Shown here piece by piece: positions 1 to 6,686 of a DNA stretch of 9,430 nucleotides. Both the position numbers and the translations under genes were made by a program. Source of the stretch: Archangiaceae bacterium (GTDB lineage Bacteria > Myxococcota > Myxococcia > Myxococcales > Myxococcaceae); assembly GCA_023248915.1 (NCBI GenBank), contig JAHFDQ010000210.1, positions 1 to 9,430 on the forward strand, in the 5' to 3' direction. The notes under the pieces are model-generated. The model ran no database searches. It saw only the letters and a program-made list of their open reading frames with translations, and was not told the DNA's origin. How positions within the stretch are numbered: the first letter of the stretch is position 1; every line of letters starts with the position of its first letter.

Positions 1-305
1 TTCGACCAGGTGACGGTGGGCGCCTCGGGGATGATCCTCGGCTACGCGGGCGCGATGCTGCCCATCGCCACCAGCACCGGGCGGCGCAGCCTCGCCATCT
101 GGCTGGTGCAGGTGGCCGTGATCAGCCTCTTTCCGGGCGTCTCGTGGCAGGGGCACCTGGGCGGCTTCCTCGCCGGGCTCCCCTGCGGCTGGGCGCTCCG
201 GGGCGGAGCGGTGCGCTTCCGAAAGGTGGCGCCGCTCATCTTGGCCGGAGCGGCGCTTCTAGCCGCGGTCGCCGGGTCGGGGCTCATCGCCCGGCTCACC
301 GCCCG

Positions 306-309
<4 letters not shown>
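1..309 (+). CDS. Rhomboid family intramembrane serine protease, C-terminal part (5' end outside window)
   Basis: The reading frame is open from base 1 and ends at a TGA at 307-309, so only about 102 C-terminal residues are present. Two hallmarks of rhomboid proteases are visible. One is the GASG motif (window residues 7-10), whose serine (codon at 25-27) is the family's catalytic nucleophile at the start of a membrane helix. The other is WQGHLGGFLAG, whose histidine (codon at 154-156) is the second catalytic residue in a glycine-rich helix. Hydrophobic segments lie around both motifs, and another (residues about 77-97) precedes the C-terminus. Rhomboids cleave membrane proteins within the lipid bilayer; the substrate cannot be told here. 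Both catalytic residues are kept, so the part seen looks active. The stop overlaps the start of the LOG gene downstream (ATGA), suggesting the two are co-translated. A GTG at 10 is not the start, because the family needs several helices before the GxSG motif. Confidence 0.88.
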
Positions 310-899
<590 letters not shown>

Positions 900-912
900 T
901 CTCCAATTCTTC

Positions 913-944
913 ACCCCGGCGAAAAGTGCGCTAAAAGCTGGGGT
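913..944 (+). promoter_or_regulatory. Imperfect inverted repeat in the LOG-FHA intergenic region
   Basis: The 62-base gap (900-961) holds ACCCCGGC (913-920) and GCTGGGGT (937-944). They pair over 8 positions with one G-T wobble around a 16-base A-rich loop. No run of T follows the right arm, so it is not a standard rho-independent terminator. A weak promoter-like pair (TTCACC at 910-915 and TAAAAG at 932-937, 16-base spacer) overlaps it, so it might be an operator or part of a promoter for the FHA gene. An mRNA hairpin at the end of the LOG transcript is equally possible. The evidence is the sequence symmetry only. Confidence 0.25.
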
Positions 945-952
945 CGACTAGC

Positions 953-956
953 GAGG
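953..956 (+). promoter_or_regulatory. Ribosome binding site for the FHA/J-like gene
   Basis: GAGG lies 5 bases before the GTG at 962. It is the only Shine-Dalgarno-like match in front of this frame and supports the GTG as the start. That start also puts the first beta strand of the FHA fold (FLIVVG) at the very N-terminus, as expected. Confidence 0.6.
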
Positions 957-961
957 CTGCC

Positions 962-1714
962 GTGTTCTTGATTGTCGTGGGCCAGACGGGAAAGACAGGC
1001 ACGCTTTCGAGCGTGGTGAAGCGACCCTCGCTGCGAATCGGGTCGGTCGGCGACAACGACTTAGTCCTGAAGGACCCGAGCGTCGCTCCCCACCACTGCC
1101 GGGTGTTCCTCATCAACGAGCACGCCGCCATCGAGGCGATCGACCCCTCGGTCCCGACGACGGTGAACGGCGACCTGCTCGACGGCGCCGTCGTCCTCGA
1201 CCCGAAGGACGAAGTCGCTGTCGGCGACTACATCCTCCGTATCAGGTCGCTGGTGCGCGACCCCGCGGCGGTCGAAGAGGCGCAGTGGAACGAGAAGCAG
1301 GCGAACGCCCACGGCGCGCGCCTGAAGACGCGGCCCGGCACGCTCTCCGGCGCCCGCCCGGGCACTCGCCCTGGCACTCGGCCCGGCACGCGCCCCGGCA
1401 CCCGGCCCGGGAGTCGGCCCGGCACCCGCCCCGGCACCCGGCCCGGAACGAAGCCGTCCACCCTGGCGGGGCGGCGATCACCGCCTTCTCGAAGGACGCC
1501 CACCCACGCCCTGACCGACGCCTACACCGCGCTGGGGCTGCCCCCGACGGCGACGTCGGACGAGGCCTTCAAGGCGTGGCGGAAGCTGGTGTCCCAGTAT
1601 GATCCCACGCGGTTCGCGGGAGCGGCGCCCGAGCTGCGCGAGCTTGCTGAACGCCGCAGCCGCGAACTCAACGCCGCGTGGGAACTCGTCGACGCCCACC
1701 TCAAGCGCAAGTAG
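962..1714 (+). CDS. FHA-like domain protein with RPGT repeat linker and degenerate J domain
   Basis: This 250-residue protein has three parts. Residues 1-100 look like a forkhead-associated (FHA) fold: RIGSVGDNDLVLKDPSVAPHHCRV (24-48), then TTVNGDLL (66-73), then the late strand VGDYILRI (87-94). The usual GR and SRxH phosphothreonine contacts read GS and APHH, so phosphopeptide binding is doubtful, although the NG pair is kept. Residues 124-167 are an Arg-Pro-Gly-Thr repeat linker. Residues 182-250 resemble a J domain (DAYTALGLPPTATSDEAFKAWRKL). Where J proteins have HPD, this one has D214-P215-T216, so stimulation of DnaK is unlikely. FHA proteins in myxobacteria often work in signalling or secretion; no specific role can be assigned here. 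The protein looks soluble, with no signal peptide or membrane segment. Its stop faces the stop of the minus-strand fusion gene across 9 bases. Confidence 0.85.
   Translation: MFLIVVGQTGKTGTLSSVVKRPSLRIGSVGDNDLVLKDPSVAPHHCRVFLINEHAAIEAIDPSVPTTVNGDLLDGAVVLDPKDEVAVGDYILRIRSLVRDPAAVEEAQWNEKQANAHGARLKTRPGTLSGARPGTRPGTRPGTRPGTRPGSRPGTRPGTRPGTKPSTLAGRRSPPSRRTPTHALTDAYTALGLPPTATSDEAFKAWRKLVSQYDPTRFAGAAPELRELAERRSRELNAAWELVDAHLKRK
1355..1450 (+). repeat. Tandem 12-base repeat encoding eight RPG(T/S) tetrapeptides
   Basis: Eight consecutive 12-base units encode RPGT (the fifth unit is RPGS), followed by a degenerate ninth (KPST, to 1462). An isolated RPGT lies upstream at residues 124-127. The units differ at synonymous positions (cgc/cgg, act/acg/acc), so the repeat is not a fresh identical expansion. 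It forms a basic, proline- and glycine-rich flexible linker with a threonine every four residues between the FHA-like and J-like parts. Confidence 0.9.
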
Positions 1715-1723
1715 CCAGCACCG

Positions 1724-4700
1724 TCAGCCGGCCCGGGGTACCTCACCCGTCGCGCGCCGCGCCGGCAGGTCGAGCATTACCTTCAGTTGGCGGCTCACCG
1801 CGCGGAAGACTCCCTTCAACAGCTCGGGCCTGTCCGAGATGAGGTCGAGGAAGTCGCGCCGGTCGATGACGAGCACCGTCAGGTCCTCGGCCGCGATGAC
1901 GTCGGTGGGCCGGGGCGAGCCGTCGAGCAGGGAAACCTCTCCGAAGGCCTCTTTTTCGCGCAGCGTCAGCACGTGCTCGCCAGCCCGCACGGCCTCGACC
2001 GAGCCCGCCAGGATGACGTAGAGCGCGTCGCCCGGGTCACCCTCGGCGTAGATGCGCTCGCCCTTTCGGAACCGCTGCTCGCGCGCCAGGGCCGCTACGG
2101 CCGCGATGTCGTCCACGTCGCTCTGGGCGAAGATCTCCACCCCCTCGAGCGAGAACATTCGCTTCACTGTCGCTTCGCTCATGTCGTCCTCCAGTTCGGG
2201 CAGCGACCACAGCCCCACTTGACGCGCCACCTGGCGCGCACAGGCGCGTAGCACCGAATCGTCACTGTGGCACAGGCCGCCCAGGTGCTCCGAGAGCCTC
2301 CCCGCAGCGCCGACGGGCAGGTCGCGGTGGTGGGCCTCGACCTGTTCGTGCACCAGGGCCCGGTCGGGCGCCGGCACCAGGTTCTCGAAGAGCTCGAGCG
2401 CGTAGGCCCTGCGCCGGGGGTCGCCTCCCACCAGGTGGTGGTGCACGCGGCGCAAGGCCTTGGCGTCGTACAGGCACCCCAGCAGCCAGAAGGTCAGCTC
2501 GGACGTCTGGTCGAGGCGGTCGCCCACCGCCCGGGTCAAGAGCGACGAATCGCCCAGAGCCGCGCGCAGGTCGCGGAAAGGCCCCACCAGGTCGCGGTAC
2601 ACCTCGCGGCGCCGCGAGATGGCCTCCCGGGCCCGCCCGGCGTCGACCGCCAGGTCGGGCCGCTGCTCGCGCAGGCGCACCAGCGAGACTCCAATCCGGT
2701 AGTGCAGGAAGGCGTCGTCGCGGACGTTCGAGAAGAGCAGCGCCTCGAGCGCGCCCTGCGAGCCGATCTGCCGCAGCACCCGGGGCAGCTCGTAGCGCAG
2801 CGCGGCGGGCCTCGCCCGGTCGTTGAGCGCGCTCTCCACCAGCGGCAGCACCGCCTCGCCCAGCCGGGCCAGCGCCTCGCGGGCCGTGCGGCGTTCCTCG
2901 CGCCAGGTCAGAAACGGCAAGAGCCTCGGGGCCAGCGACAGGTACCGGCCCTCTCCGACCGCGGTCAGGGCGATGCGCCGAACCGAACCGTCGCCGTCGC
3001 CCAGGTACGCCGCCAGAATCGGCGCCCAGCGCTCGTCGCGCAGCCGCCCGAACAACCGGACCACCTCGCGCCGTTCGGACACCGGCGCCAGCTCGCCCCT
3101 CGCGGCCAGCCCTTCCAACGCCAACTGCGCGGGGTACCCGCCTTCGATGCCGAGCAGGGCGCCGATGGCGGCGCAGCGCAGCCCCACGTCGGGCGCCGAC
3201 AAGAGCGGCGGGAGCGCCTCGGCCGCCCGGGCGGGCGCCAGCCGGGCCAGCGCCCACACCGCTTCATCGCGGGGCCTCCGGTTCGGCGAGACGAGCAAGG
3301 CCTCGACCCGGTCCGCGCTCTCGGTCGCGCCCAGCTCGACCGCCAACTGCACGCCGCGCTCCTGGACGCGCTCGTGCGGGTGGCCGAGCAGCGCGGCCAG
3401 GTGCGGGCGCAGGTCAGCCGAACCCTGTTCCATGAGCGACACCGCGTGCAGCACCCGCTCGTGCGACTGGGACTCCAGCGCCTCGACCAGCAACCGCTGC
3501 TCGAGCCGCTCGAGCCCAGCTTCGGCCGCCTGCCCCTTCCCGGTCACCCGCTCTTGCAGCGCCTTGACGTACTCCGGCCGCAGCCGGGCCAGGGCGACCC
3601 CCGCGGCGACAGAGAGCGCGACTACCGCCATTCCCGCCGCCGGCCCGTTGGCGTAAGCGCCGGCGCCGATGAGCAATACCCCGCCGAGCGCCAGGCCCCC
3701 CTTCTTGACGGCCCCGTCCATGGCGCTGCGGACTCCGGCGCGCACGTCGTCGGGCACCGGCGCGTACAGGAGCTGCAGGCCCACCGGCAGAATCGCCAGG
3801 CTCACCACCGCCTCGACCAGCTTCAGGCCGTACGCAGGCCACAAGGACGGTTCGAGCATCGTCACTCCGGCCAGCGGCCCCAAGAGCAAGGGGACGAGCG
3901 CCAGCACCCGAACGATGCCCAGCCGCCGCAAGAGCGGCTCGGCGACCAGCATCTGAAAGCCGAAGCCGCACAGCCCTATCCAGAGCTGCTGGTTGCCGAA
4001 GAGCGCCGCCAGCTCGTCCTCCCCCAGCGCCTGGGCCGCCCGGTGACGGAACAGGTAGTCGGCGAACGCCGAGAGGACGGCGAGGCTGAACACCAGGCCG
4101 GCCAGCGCGCGGGCGTACGAGCGGCCGAGAATGAAGCCGGCCACGTCGCCCCGCGACGCCCGCGCCAGCGGCGGACCCGACCGGACGCCCGGGTGGAACC
4201 GAAAGGCCACCGCCCCCGCCACCAGCAGGGCGGCTCCGGCCACCAAGAGCGCGCTGGCCCCGAAGCGGTGTGCCACCACCGTCGTCGTCAAGCCGCCGGC
4301 GACGCCGCCCACCATGCCGATGCCGCTGACGGTGGTGAAGGCCCGCCGAGCCTCGCGAGAGTCGAACGCCTCGTCGAGCCGCTTCCAGAAGGCGATGGCC
4401 GCGTACGTCGCGAAGGACTCGGCGAACAGGTACACCAGCAGCGCCGCCGGGGCGAGCCCGAGGCGCGCGGCCAGAGCGAAGGCGAGCACCAGCGCCGCCC
4501 CGGCCAGCGCCAGCAGCGCCGGTTCGCCGACCGGCCGCTCGTGCCGCGCCGCGGCGATGCCAGCCAGGGCCGCGGTGACTCCCGCCGCCGCCAGGTACAG
4601 AAAGGGCAGCACGCCCACCTGGTACCGCGCCAGCACCTGCGCGTTGGCGGCCGACTTGAGCACGGCGATCGCCGCCACGAAGGCGAACTGGTACGCCGCG

Positions 4701-4762
4701 GCCGGCCACAGCCGCCGAGACCAAGCGCTGCGCTCGCTCGCGTGCCCCACGGGAAGGGGCAA
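1724..4762 (-). CDS. NTT-like (MFS-type) transporter fused to HEAT repeats and a cyclic nucleotide-binding domain
   Basis: This is a 1012-residue fusion. Residues about 20-395 are strongly hydrophobic with roughly twelve helices. They include an FWKRLDEAFDSREARRAF stretch (125-142) followed by a glycine-rich VGGVAGG (151-157), features of the NTT (ATP/ADP translocase-like, Npt) branch. Residues about 410-860 are helical repeats typical of HEAT (for example 449-540 and 580-670). Residues about 870-990 form a cyclic nucleotide-binding (Crp-like) domain, with the phosphate-binding cassette FGEVSLLDGSPRPT at 940-953 and its arginine at 951. The family includes nucleotide transporters, and HEAT-fused versions are known in free-living bacteria, but the substrate here is unknown. 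The likely location is the inner membrane with the HEAT/CNBD part in the cytoplasm. The start is TTG at 4762, since an in-frame stop lies only 12 bases upstream. The ribosome site is weak, so coupling to the lipoprotein gene upstream is likely. GTG at 4750 is an alternative start. Confidence 0.9.
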   Translation of the reverse strand: MPLPVGHASERSAWSRRLWPAAAYQFAFVAAIAVLKSAANAQVLARYQVGVLPFLYLAAAGVTAALAGIAAARHERPVGEPALLALAGAALVLAFALAARLGLAPAALLVYLFAESFATYAAIAFWKRLDEAFDSREARRAFTTVSGIGMVGGVAGGLTTTVVAHRFGASALLVAGAALLVAGAVAFRFHPGVRSGPPLARASRGDVAGFILGRSYARALAGLVFSLAVLSAFADYLFRHRAAQALGEDELAALFGNQQLWIGLCGFGFQMLVAEPLLRRLGIVRVLALVPLLLGPLAGVTMLEPSLWPAYGLKLVEAVVSLAILPVGLQLLYAPVPDDVRAGVRSAMDGAVKKGGLALGGVLLIGAGAYANGPAAGMAVVALSVAAGVALARLRPEYVKALQERVTGKGQAAEAGLERLEQRLLVEALESQSHERVLHAVSLMEQGSADLRPHLAALLGHPHERVQERGVQLAVELGATESADRVEALLVSPNRRPRDEAVWALARLAPARAAEALPPLLSAPDVGLRCAAIGALLGIEGGYPAQLALEGLAARGELAPVSERREVVRLFGRLRDERWAPILAAYLGDGDGSVRRIALTAVGEGRYLSLAPRLLPFLTWREERRTAREALARLGEAVLPLVESALNDRARPAALRYELPRVLRQIGSQGALEALLFSNVRDDAFLHYRIGVSLVRLREQRPDLAVDAGRAREAISRRREVYRDLVGPFRDLRAALGDSSLLTRAVGDRLDQTSELTFWLLGCLYDAKALRRVHHHLVGGDPRRRAYALELFENLVPAPDRALVHEQVEAHHRDLPVGAAGRLSEHLGGLCHSDDSVLRACARQVARQVGLWSLPELEDDMSEATVKRMFSLEGVEIFAQSDVDDIAAVAALAREQRFRKGERIYAEGDPGDALYVILAGSVEAVRAGEHVLTLREKEAFGEVSLLDGSPRPTDVIAAEDLTVLVIDRRDFLDLISDRPELLKGVFRAVSRQLKVMLDLPARRATGEVPRAG

Positions 4763-4774
4763 TCTACCCGCGGC

Positions 4775-5395
4775 TCATTCGGCCGGAAACTCGAAGGACG
4801 CCTGGCCGAGCGCCGAGGCCAGGTGCACCTCGAGCCGCGCCGTGCCCGGTGGCAGCGCCCGGGGGAAGCGCACGCGGTAGGCGGTCCAGAAGTCGTCGAG
4901 GTACGGGTACAGCGCGCGCAGGTTCAAGTTCGACCGGCCCACCCGCTCGACCTTCAGCGGCGTCACGTCGCCCGACGGCGCCACCAGCGCCAGCCGCCAG
5001 GTCGAGTCGCGTTTGTCGAGGTCGTCGTAGCGGTGATCATTCAGGTGCACGCCGAGGAAGAAGACGTACTCGCCGGCGACCTCGGCCTGCGCCTTGGCCA
5101 CGTCGGCGTCGGCGGTCGCCGAGGGAATGTCCTGGAAGGCGGCCTGGCGGCGCACCCGCGCCTCGACGAAGGCCGCCGACTGCAACGTCATCGCCCCAAA
5201 CAGCCGGGTGTCGAGCCGGTTGTAGATTTCGCGCCGCGAGGTGTACCGGTCGAGGGTAGCCTGGTAGGCGGCCTCGGCGGCGGCGTCTTTCAGCGCCGGC
5301 GCCGGTTCGCCCACCTTCGGCACCGGCGCCCCGACGCAGGCCGCGGCGGCGGCGGCGGCGGCGGCGGCCAACGCCATCACGGCCAGGCATCTCAA
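4775..5395 (-). CDS. Small lipoprotein of unknown function with polyalanine signal peptide
   Basis: I do not recognise the family. The 206-residue product begins MRCLAVMAL, followed by ten alanines and Cys20 (lipobox AAAC at 17-20). This is a lipoprotein signal peptide, so the mature protein should be lipid-anchored and face the periplasm. The +2 residue is valine, with no aspartate retention signal, so outer-membrane sorting is possible. Residues 40-110 look helical and charged. Residues about 113-206 look like a beta-rich domain (YVFFLGVHLNDHRYDD, then WRLALVAPSGDVTPLKVERVG) and end in ASFEFPAE. TTG at 5395 is chosen for three reasons: it overlaps the pyrE stop (TTGA), a strong ribosome site lies 9 bases before it, and it gives the signal peptide a positive N-terminus. 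ATG at 5377 and GTG at 5380 are later alternatives without a ribosome site. It sits 12 bases before the transporter fusion gene, in the same frame. Confidence 0.82.
   Translation of the reverse strand: MRCLAVMALAAAAAAAAAACVGAPVPKVGEPAPALKDAAAEAAYQATLDRYTSRREIYNRLDTRLFGAMTLQSAAFVEARVRRQAAFQDIPSATADADVAKAQAEVAGEYVFFLGVHLNDHRYDDLDKRDSTWRLALVAPSGDVTPLKVERVGRSNLNLRALYPYLDDFWTAYRVRFPRALPPGTARLEVHLASALGQASFEFPAE
5345..5368 (-). repeat. Trinucleotide repeat (GCC)8 in the lipoprotein signal peptide
   Basis: Eight perfect GCC codons (GGC on the + strand) encode alanines in the hydrophobic core of the lipoprotein signal peptide. Neighbouring GCG and GCC codons bring the alanine run to ten. Slipped-strand changes in units of three would lengthen or shorten the signal peptide without breaking the frame. 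Confidence 0.85.
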
Positions 5396-5961
5396 GGGAT
5401 GAAGTCCTTCCTCGTGAACAGCGCCGTCAGCCGGGGGCCCTTCGCTTCGATCACTTCGCGGCCGCCTTCCTGGCGGTCGACGAGGGCGAAGACCCGGGCG
5501 ACCTCGAGGCCCGCCTCGGTGGCGCGGTCGATCGCCTTCACCGTCGACGCGCCCGTCGTCACCACGTCTTCGAGGACGGCAACCTTCGCGCCGGCCGCGA
5601 GCGCCGGGGGCCGTTCGAGCCACTGCCCGGTGCCGTGGCCCTTCGCTTCTTTCCGGACGATGAAGGCGTGCAGCGGCTGCCCGGCCAGCCAGCTCGTCAG
5701 GCTGACCGCCGACGCCAGCGGGTCGGCCCCCAGCGTCAGGCCCCCCACCCCTTCCACCTGGGGGCACTCGGCGCGAATCGCCGCGAACAAGAGCCGCCCG
5801 ATGAGGCCGTGCCCCTCGGCGGTGAGCGCGGTGCGCTTGCAGTCGATGTAGAAGTCGGACTCGCGCCCCGAGGACAGCGTCACCTTGCGCCGTTCGAACG
5901 ACAGGCGCGTGAGCAGGTCGAGCAGGCGAGACCGGTCGGCGCCGGGGCCGTCGGTCGTCAC
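5392..5961 (-). CDS. pyrE: Orotate phosphoribosyltransferase
   Basis: This 189-residue enzyme transfers the phosphoribosyl group from PRPP to orotate to give OMP, the penultimate step of de novo UMP (and so CTP) synthesis, in the cytoplasm. Clear family marks are FYIDCKRTAL (37-46) near the N-terminus, the catalytic loop RKEAKGHGT (103-111), and the PRPP-binding motif VAVLEDVVTTGAS (127-139) with its paired acidic residues. The length is within the normal range and all key residues are kept. The start is a GTG at 5961 whose last bases form the TGA of padC (GTGA), with GGAGGGG (5964-5970) just upstream, so translation is probably coupled to padC. Its own stop overlaps the TTG start of the lipoprotein gene. 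A pyrimidine gene inside a cytoskeletal gene cluster is an unexpected placement. Confidence 0.96.
   Translation of the reverse strand: MTTDGPGADRSRLLDLLTRLSFERRKVTLSSGRESDFYIDCKRTALTAEGHGLIGRLLFAAIRAECPQVEGVGGLTLGADPLASAVSLTSWLAGQPLHAFIVRKEAKGHGTGQWLERPPALAAGAKVAVLEDVVTTGASTVKAIDRATEAGLEVARVFALVDRQEGGREVIEAKGPRLTALFTRKDFIP
5405..5413 (-). promoter_or_regulatory. Ribosome binding site deciding the TTG start of the lipoprotein gene
   Basis: On the minus strand GAGGAAGGA lies within the last codons of pyrE, 9 bases before the TTG at 5395. No comparable match precedes the later GTG or ATG, so it supports the TTG start. Confidence 0.6.
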
Positions 5962-6665
5962 TGCCCCTCCAGGAAGGCGACCAGCTCGGCCGAGTAGCGC
6001 AACTGCGTCAACAGCTCGCGCCGTCGGTCGCCGTCGAGCGACGAGAAGACTTCCGCCAGCGCCGACAGGTCCTGGTTGATGGCGCCCAGGCGGTTGGCCA
6101 CGTCGGCCGCCAGCTCGTCGGCGTCGACCTCGTCATCGGCGCCCTCGCCTTCCTCTTCGAACGCCTCGGGGGCCAGCGTCTCGCCGGTCGCCAGCGCCTT
6201 CTCGAGCATGTCGCGGGCGGTCGGGGTCAGGCGGCCTTCGCGATCGAGCCGGGCCCGGACGGCGGCCAACTGTTCCGCGGACGCCGGGGTCTGGTGAATG
6301 GCCTCGGCCAGCGCCATCAAGAGCGCGTCTTCGTCGGTCAGGCTGGTGTGCAGCCTCGCCAGCACCCTCTCGCGGTGGAGAAACCGCAGCGCCGCCACCC
6401 GCCGGAAGCCGCAGATGACCTGGAACCGGTCGGGGGGCCGCAGCCGCAGGTCGACCGGGAAGAGCTGGCCGAGCCGCGCCAGGTCGGTTGCCAAGAGGGC
6501 GACGTCGCCCTCGGGCCGCAGCCGGAACGCGTCTTCGTCGTCCACCCGGTCGAGCGCGATGAGGGCGGGCGCGACGTGGCTGCGCGACGGCCGTTCGACG
6601 ACCGCCACGGCCGGGGTCGGCGGCGAAGGGGCCTCTCGGGCGCCGCTCTGATCGTCCACGTCCAT
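5958..6665 (-). CDS. padC: PadC-like ParB/Srx-domain adapter protein
   Basis: This 235-residue cytoplasmic protein follows directly after the bactofilin genes, as padC (MXAN_4634) does in Myxococcus xanthus. There PadC links ParA to BacNOP scaffolds and binds CTP through its ParB/Srx domain. Residues about 30-125 here fit that domain: IALDRVDDEDAF (36-47), then a Ser/Ala-rich helix, then QVICGFRRVAALRFL (82-96), whose GFRR corresponds to the GERR nucleotide-binding motif of ParB. The ParB ENxQR motif reads EAIHQ (121-125). No helix-turn-helix parS-binding region follows. The C-terminal part has an acidic patch (EEEGEGADDEVDADE, 170-184) and helices that could mediate partner contacts. ATG at 6665 is chosen because AGGTGGGG lies 6 bases before it; an upstream GTG at 6677 adds four residues but has no ribosome site. 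The stop overlaps the pyrE start (GTGA). Assignment rests on domain plus neighbourhood. Confidence 0.85.
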   Translation of the reverse strand: MDVDDQSGAREAPSPPTPAVAVVERPSRSHVAPALIALDRVDDEDAFRLRPEGDVALLATDLARLGQLFPVDLRLRPPDRFQVICGFRRVAALRFLHRERVLARLHTSLTDEDALLMALAEAIHQTPASAEQLAAVRARLDREGRLTPTARDMLEKALATGETLAPEAFEEEGEGADDEVDADELAADVANRLGAINQDLSALAEVFSSLDGDRRRELLTQLRYSAELVAFLEGQ

Positions 6666-6671
6666 CGGGCG

Positions 6672-6679
6672 CCCCACCT
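6672..6679 (-). promoter_or_regulatory. Ribosome binding site deciding the ATG start of padC
   Basis: AGGTGGGG on the minus strand ends 6 bases before the ATG at 6665. It overlaps the alternative GTG at 6677, which therefore looks like part of the ribosome site and not a start codon. Confidence 0.55.
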
Positions 6680-6686
6680 GCGAGCC

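Noticed and set aside
144..305. N-terminal extension of the LOG protein
   Set aside because: It overlaps the catalytic histidine region and C-terminal helices of the rhomboid gene in another frame and has no LOG-family sequence.
1355..1462. CRISPR-like array
   Set aside because: The 12-base units are contiguous, have no spacers and encode a regular peptide repeat in frame with the surrounding gene.
1228..1503. Arg/Gly/Pro-rich minus-strand frame opposite the RPGT repeat
   Set aside because: It is simply the reverse reading of the repeat, with no start signal or other support.
1712..1740. Bidirectional terminator between the two converging genes
   Set aside because: Only 9 bases separate the stops. 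GC-rich symmetry (GCCGGCCC, GGTACC) is present, but no proper stem-loop followed by T on either strand.
4775..5767. Longer version of the lipoprotein reaching back into pyrE
   Set aside because: The extra N-terminal part is Arg/Gly/Pro-rich shadow of pyrE and would bury a clear lipoprotein signal peptide inside the protein.
2267..5851. A 1194-codon open frame on the + strand opposite the transporter fusion, lipoprotein and pyrE genes
   Set aside because: It is rich in Arg, Gln, Pro and Gly with no domain, and runs antisense to three recognisable genes. Long antisense frames are expected when codon third positions are nearly all G or C.
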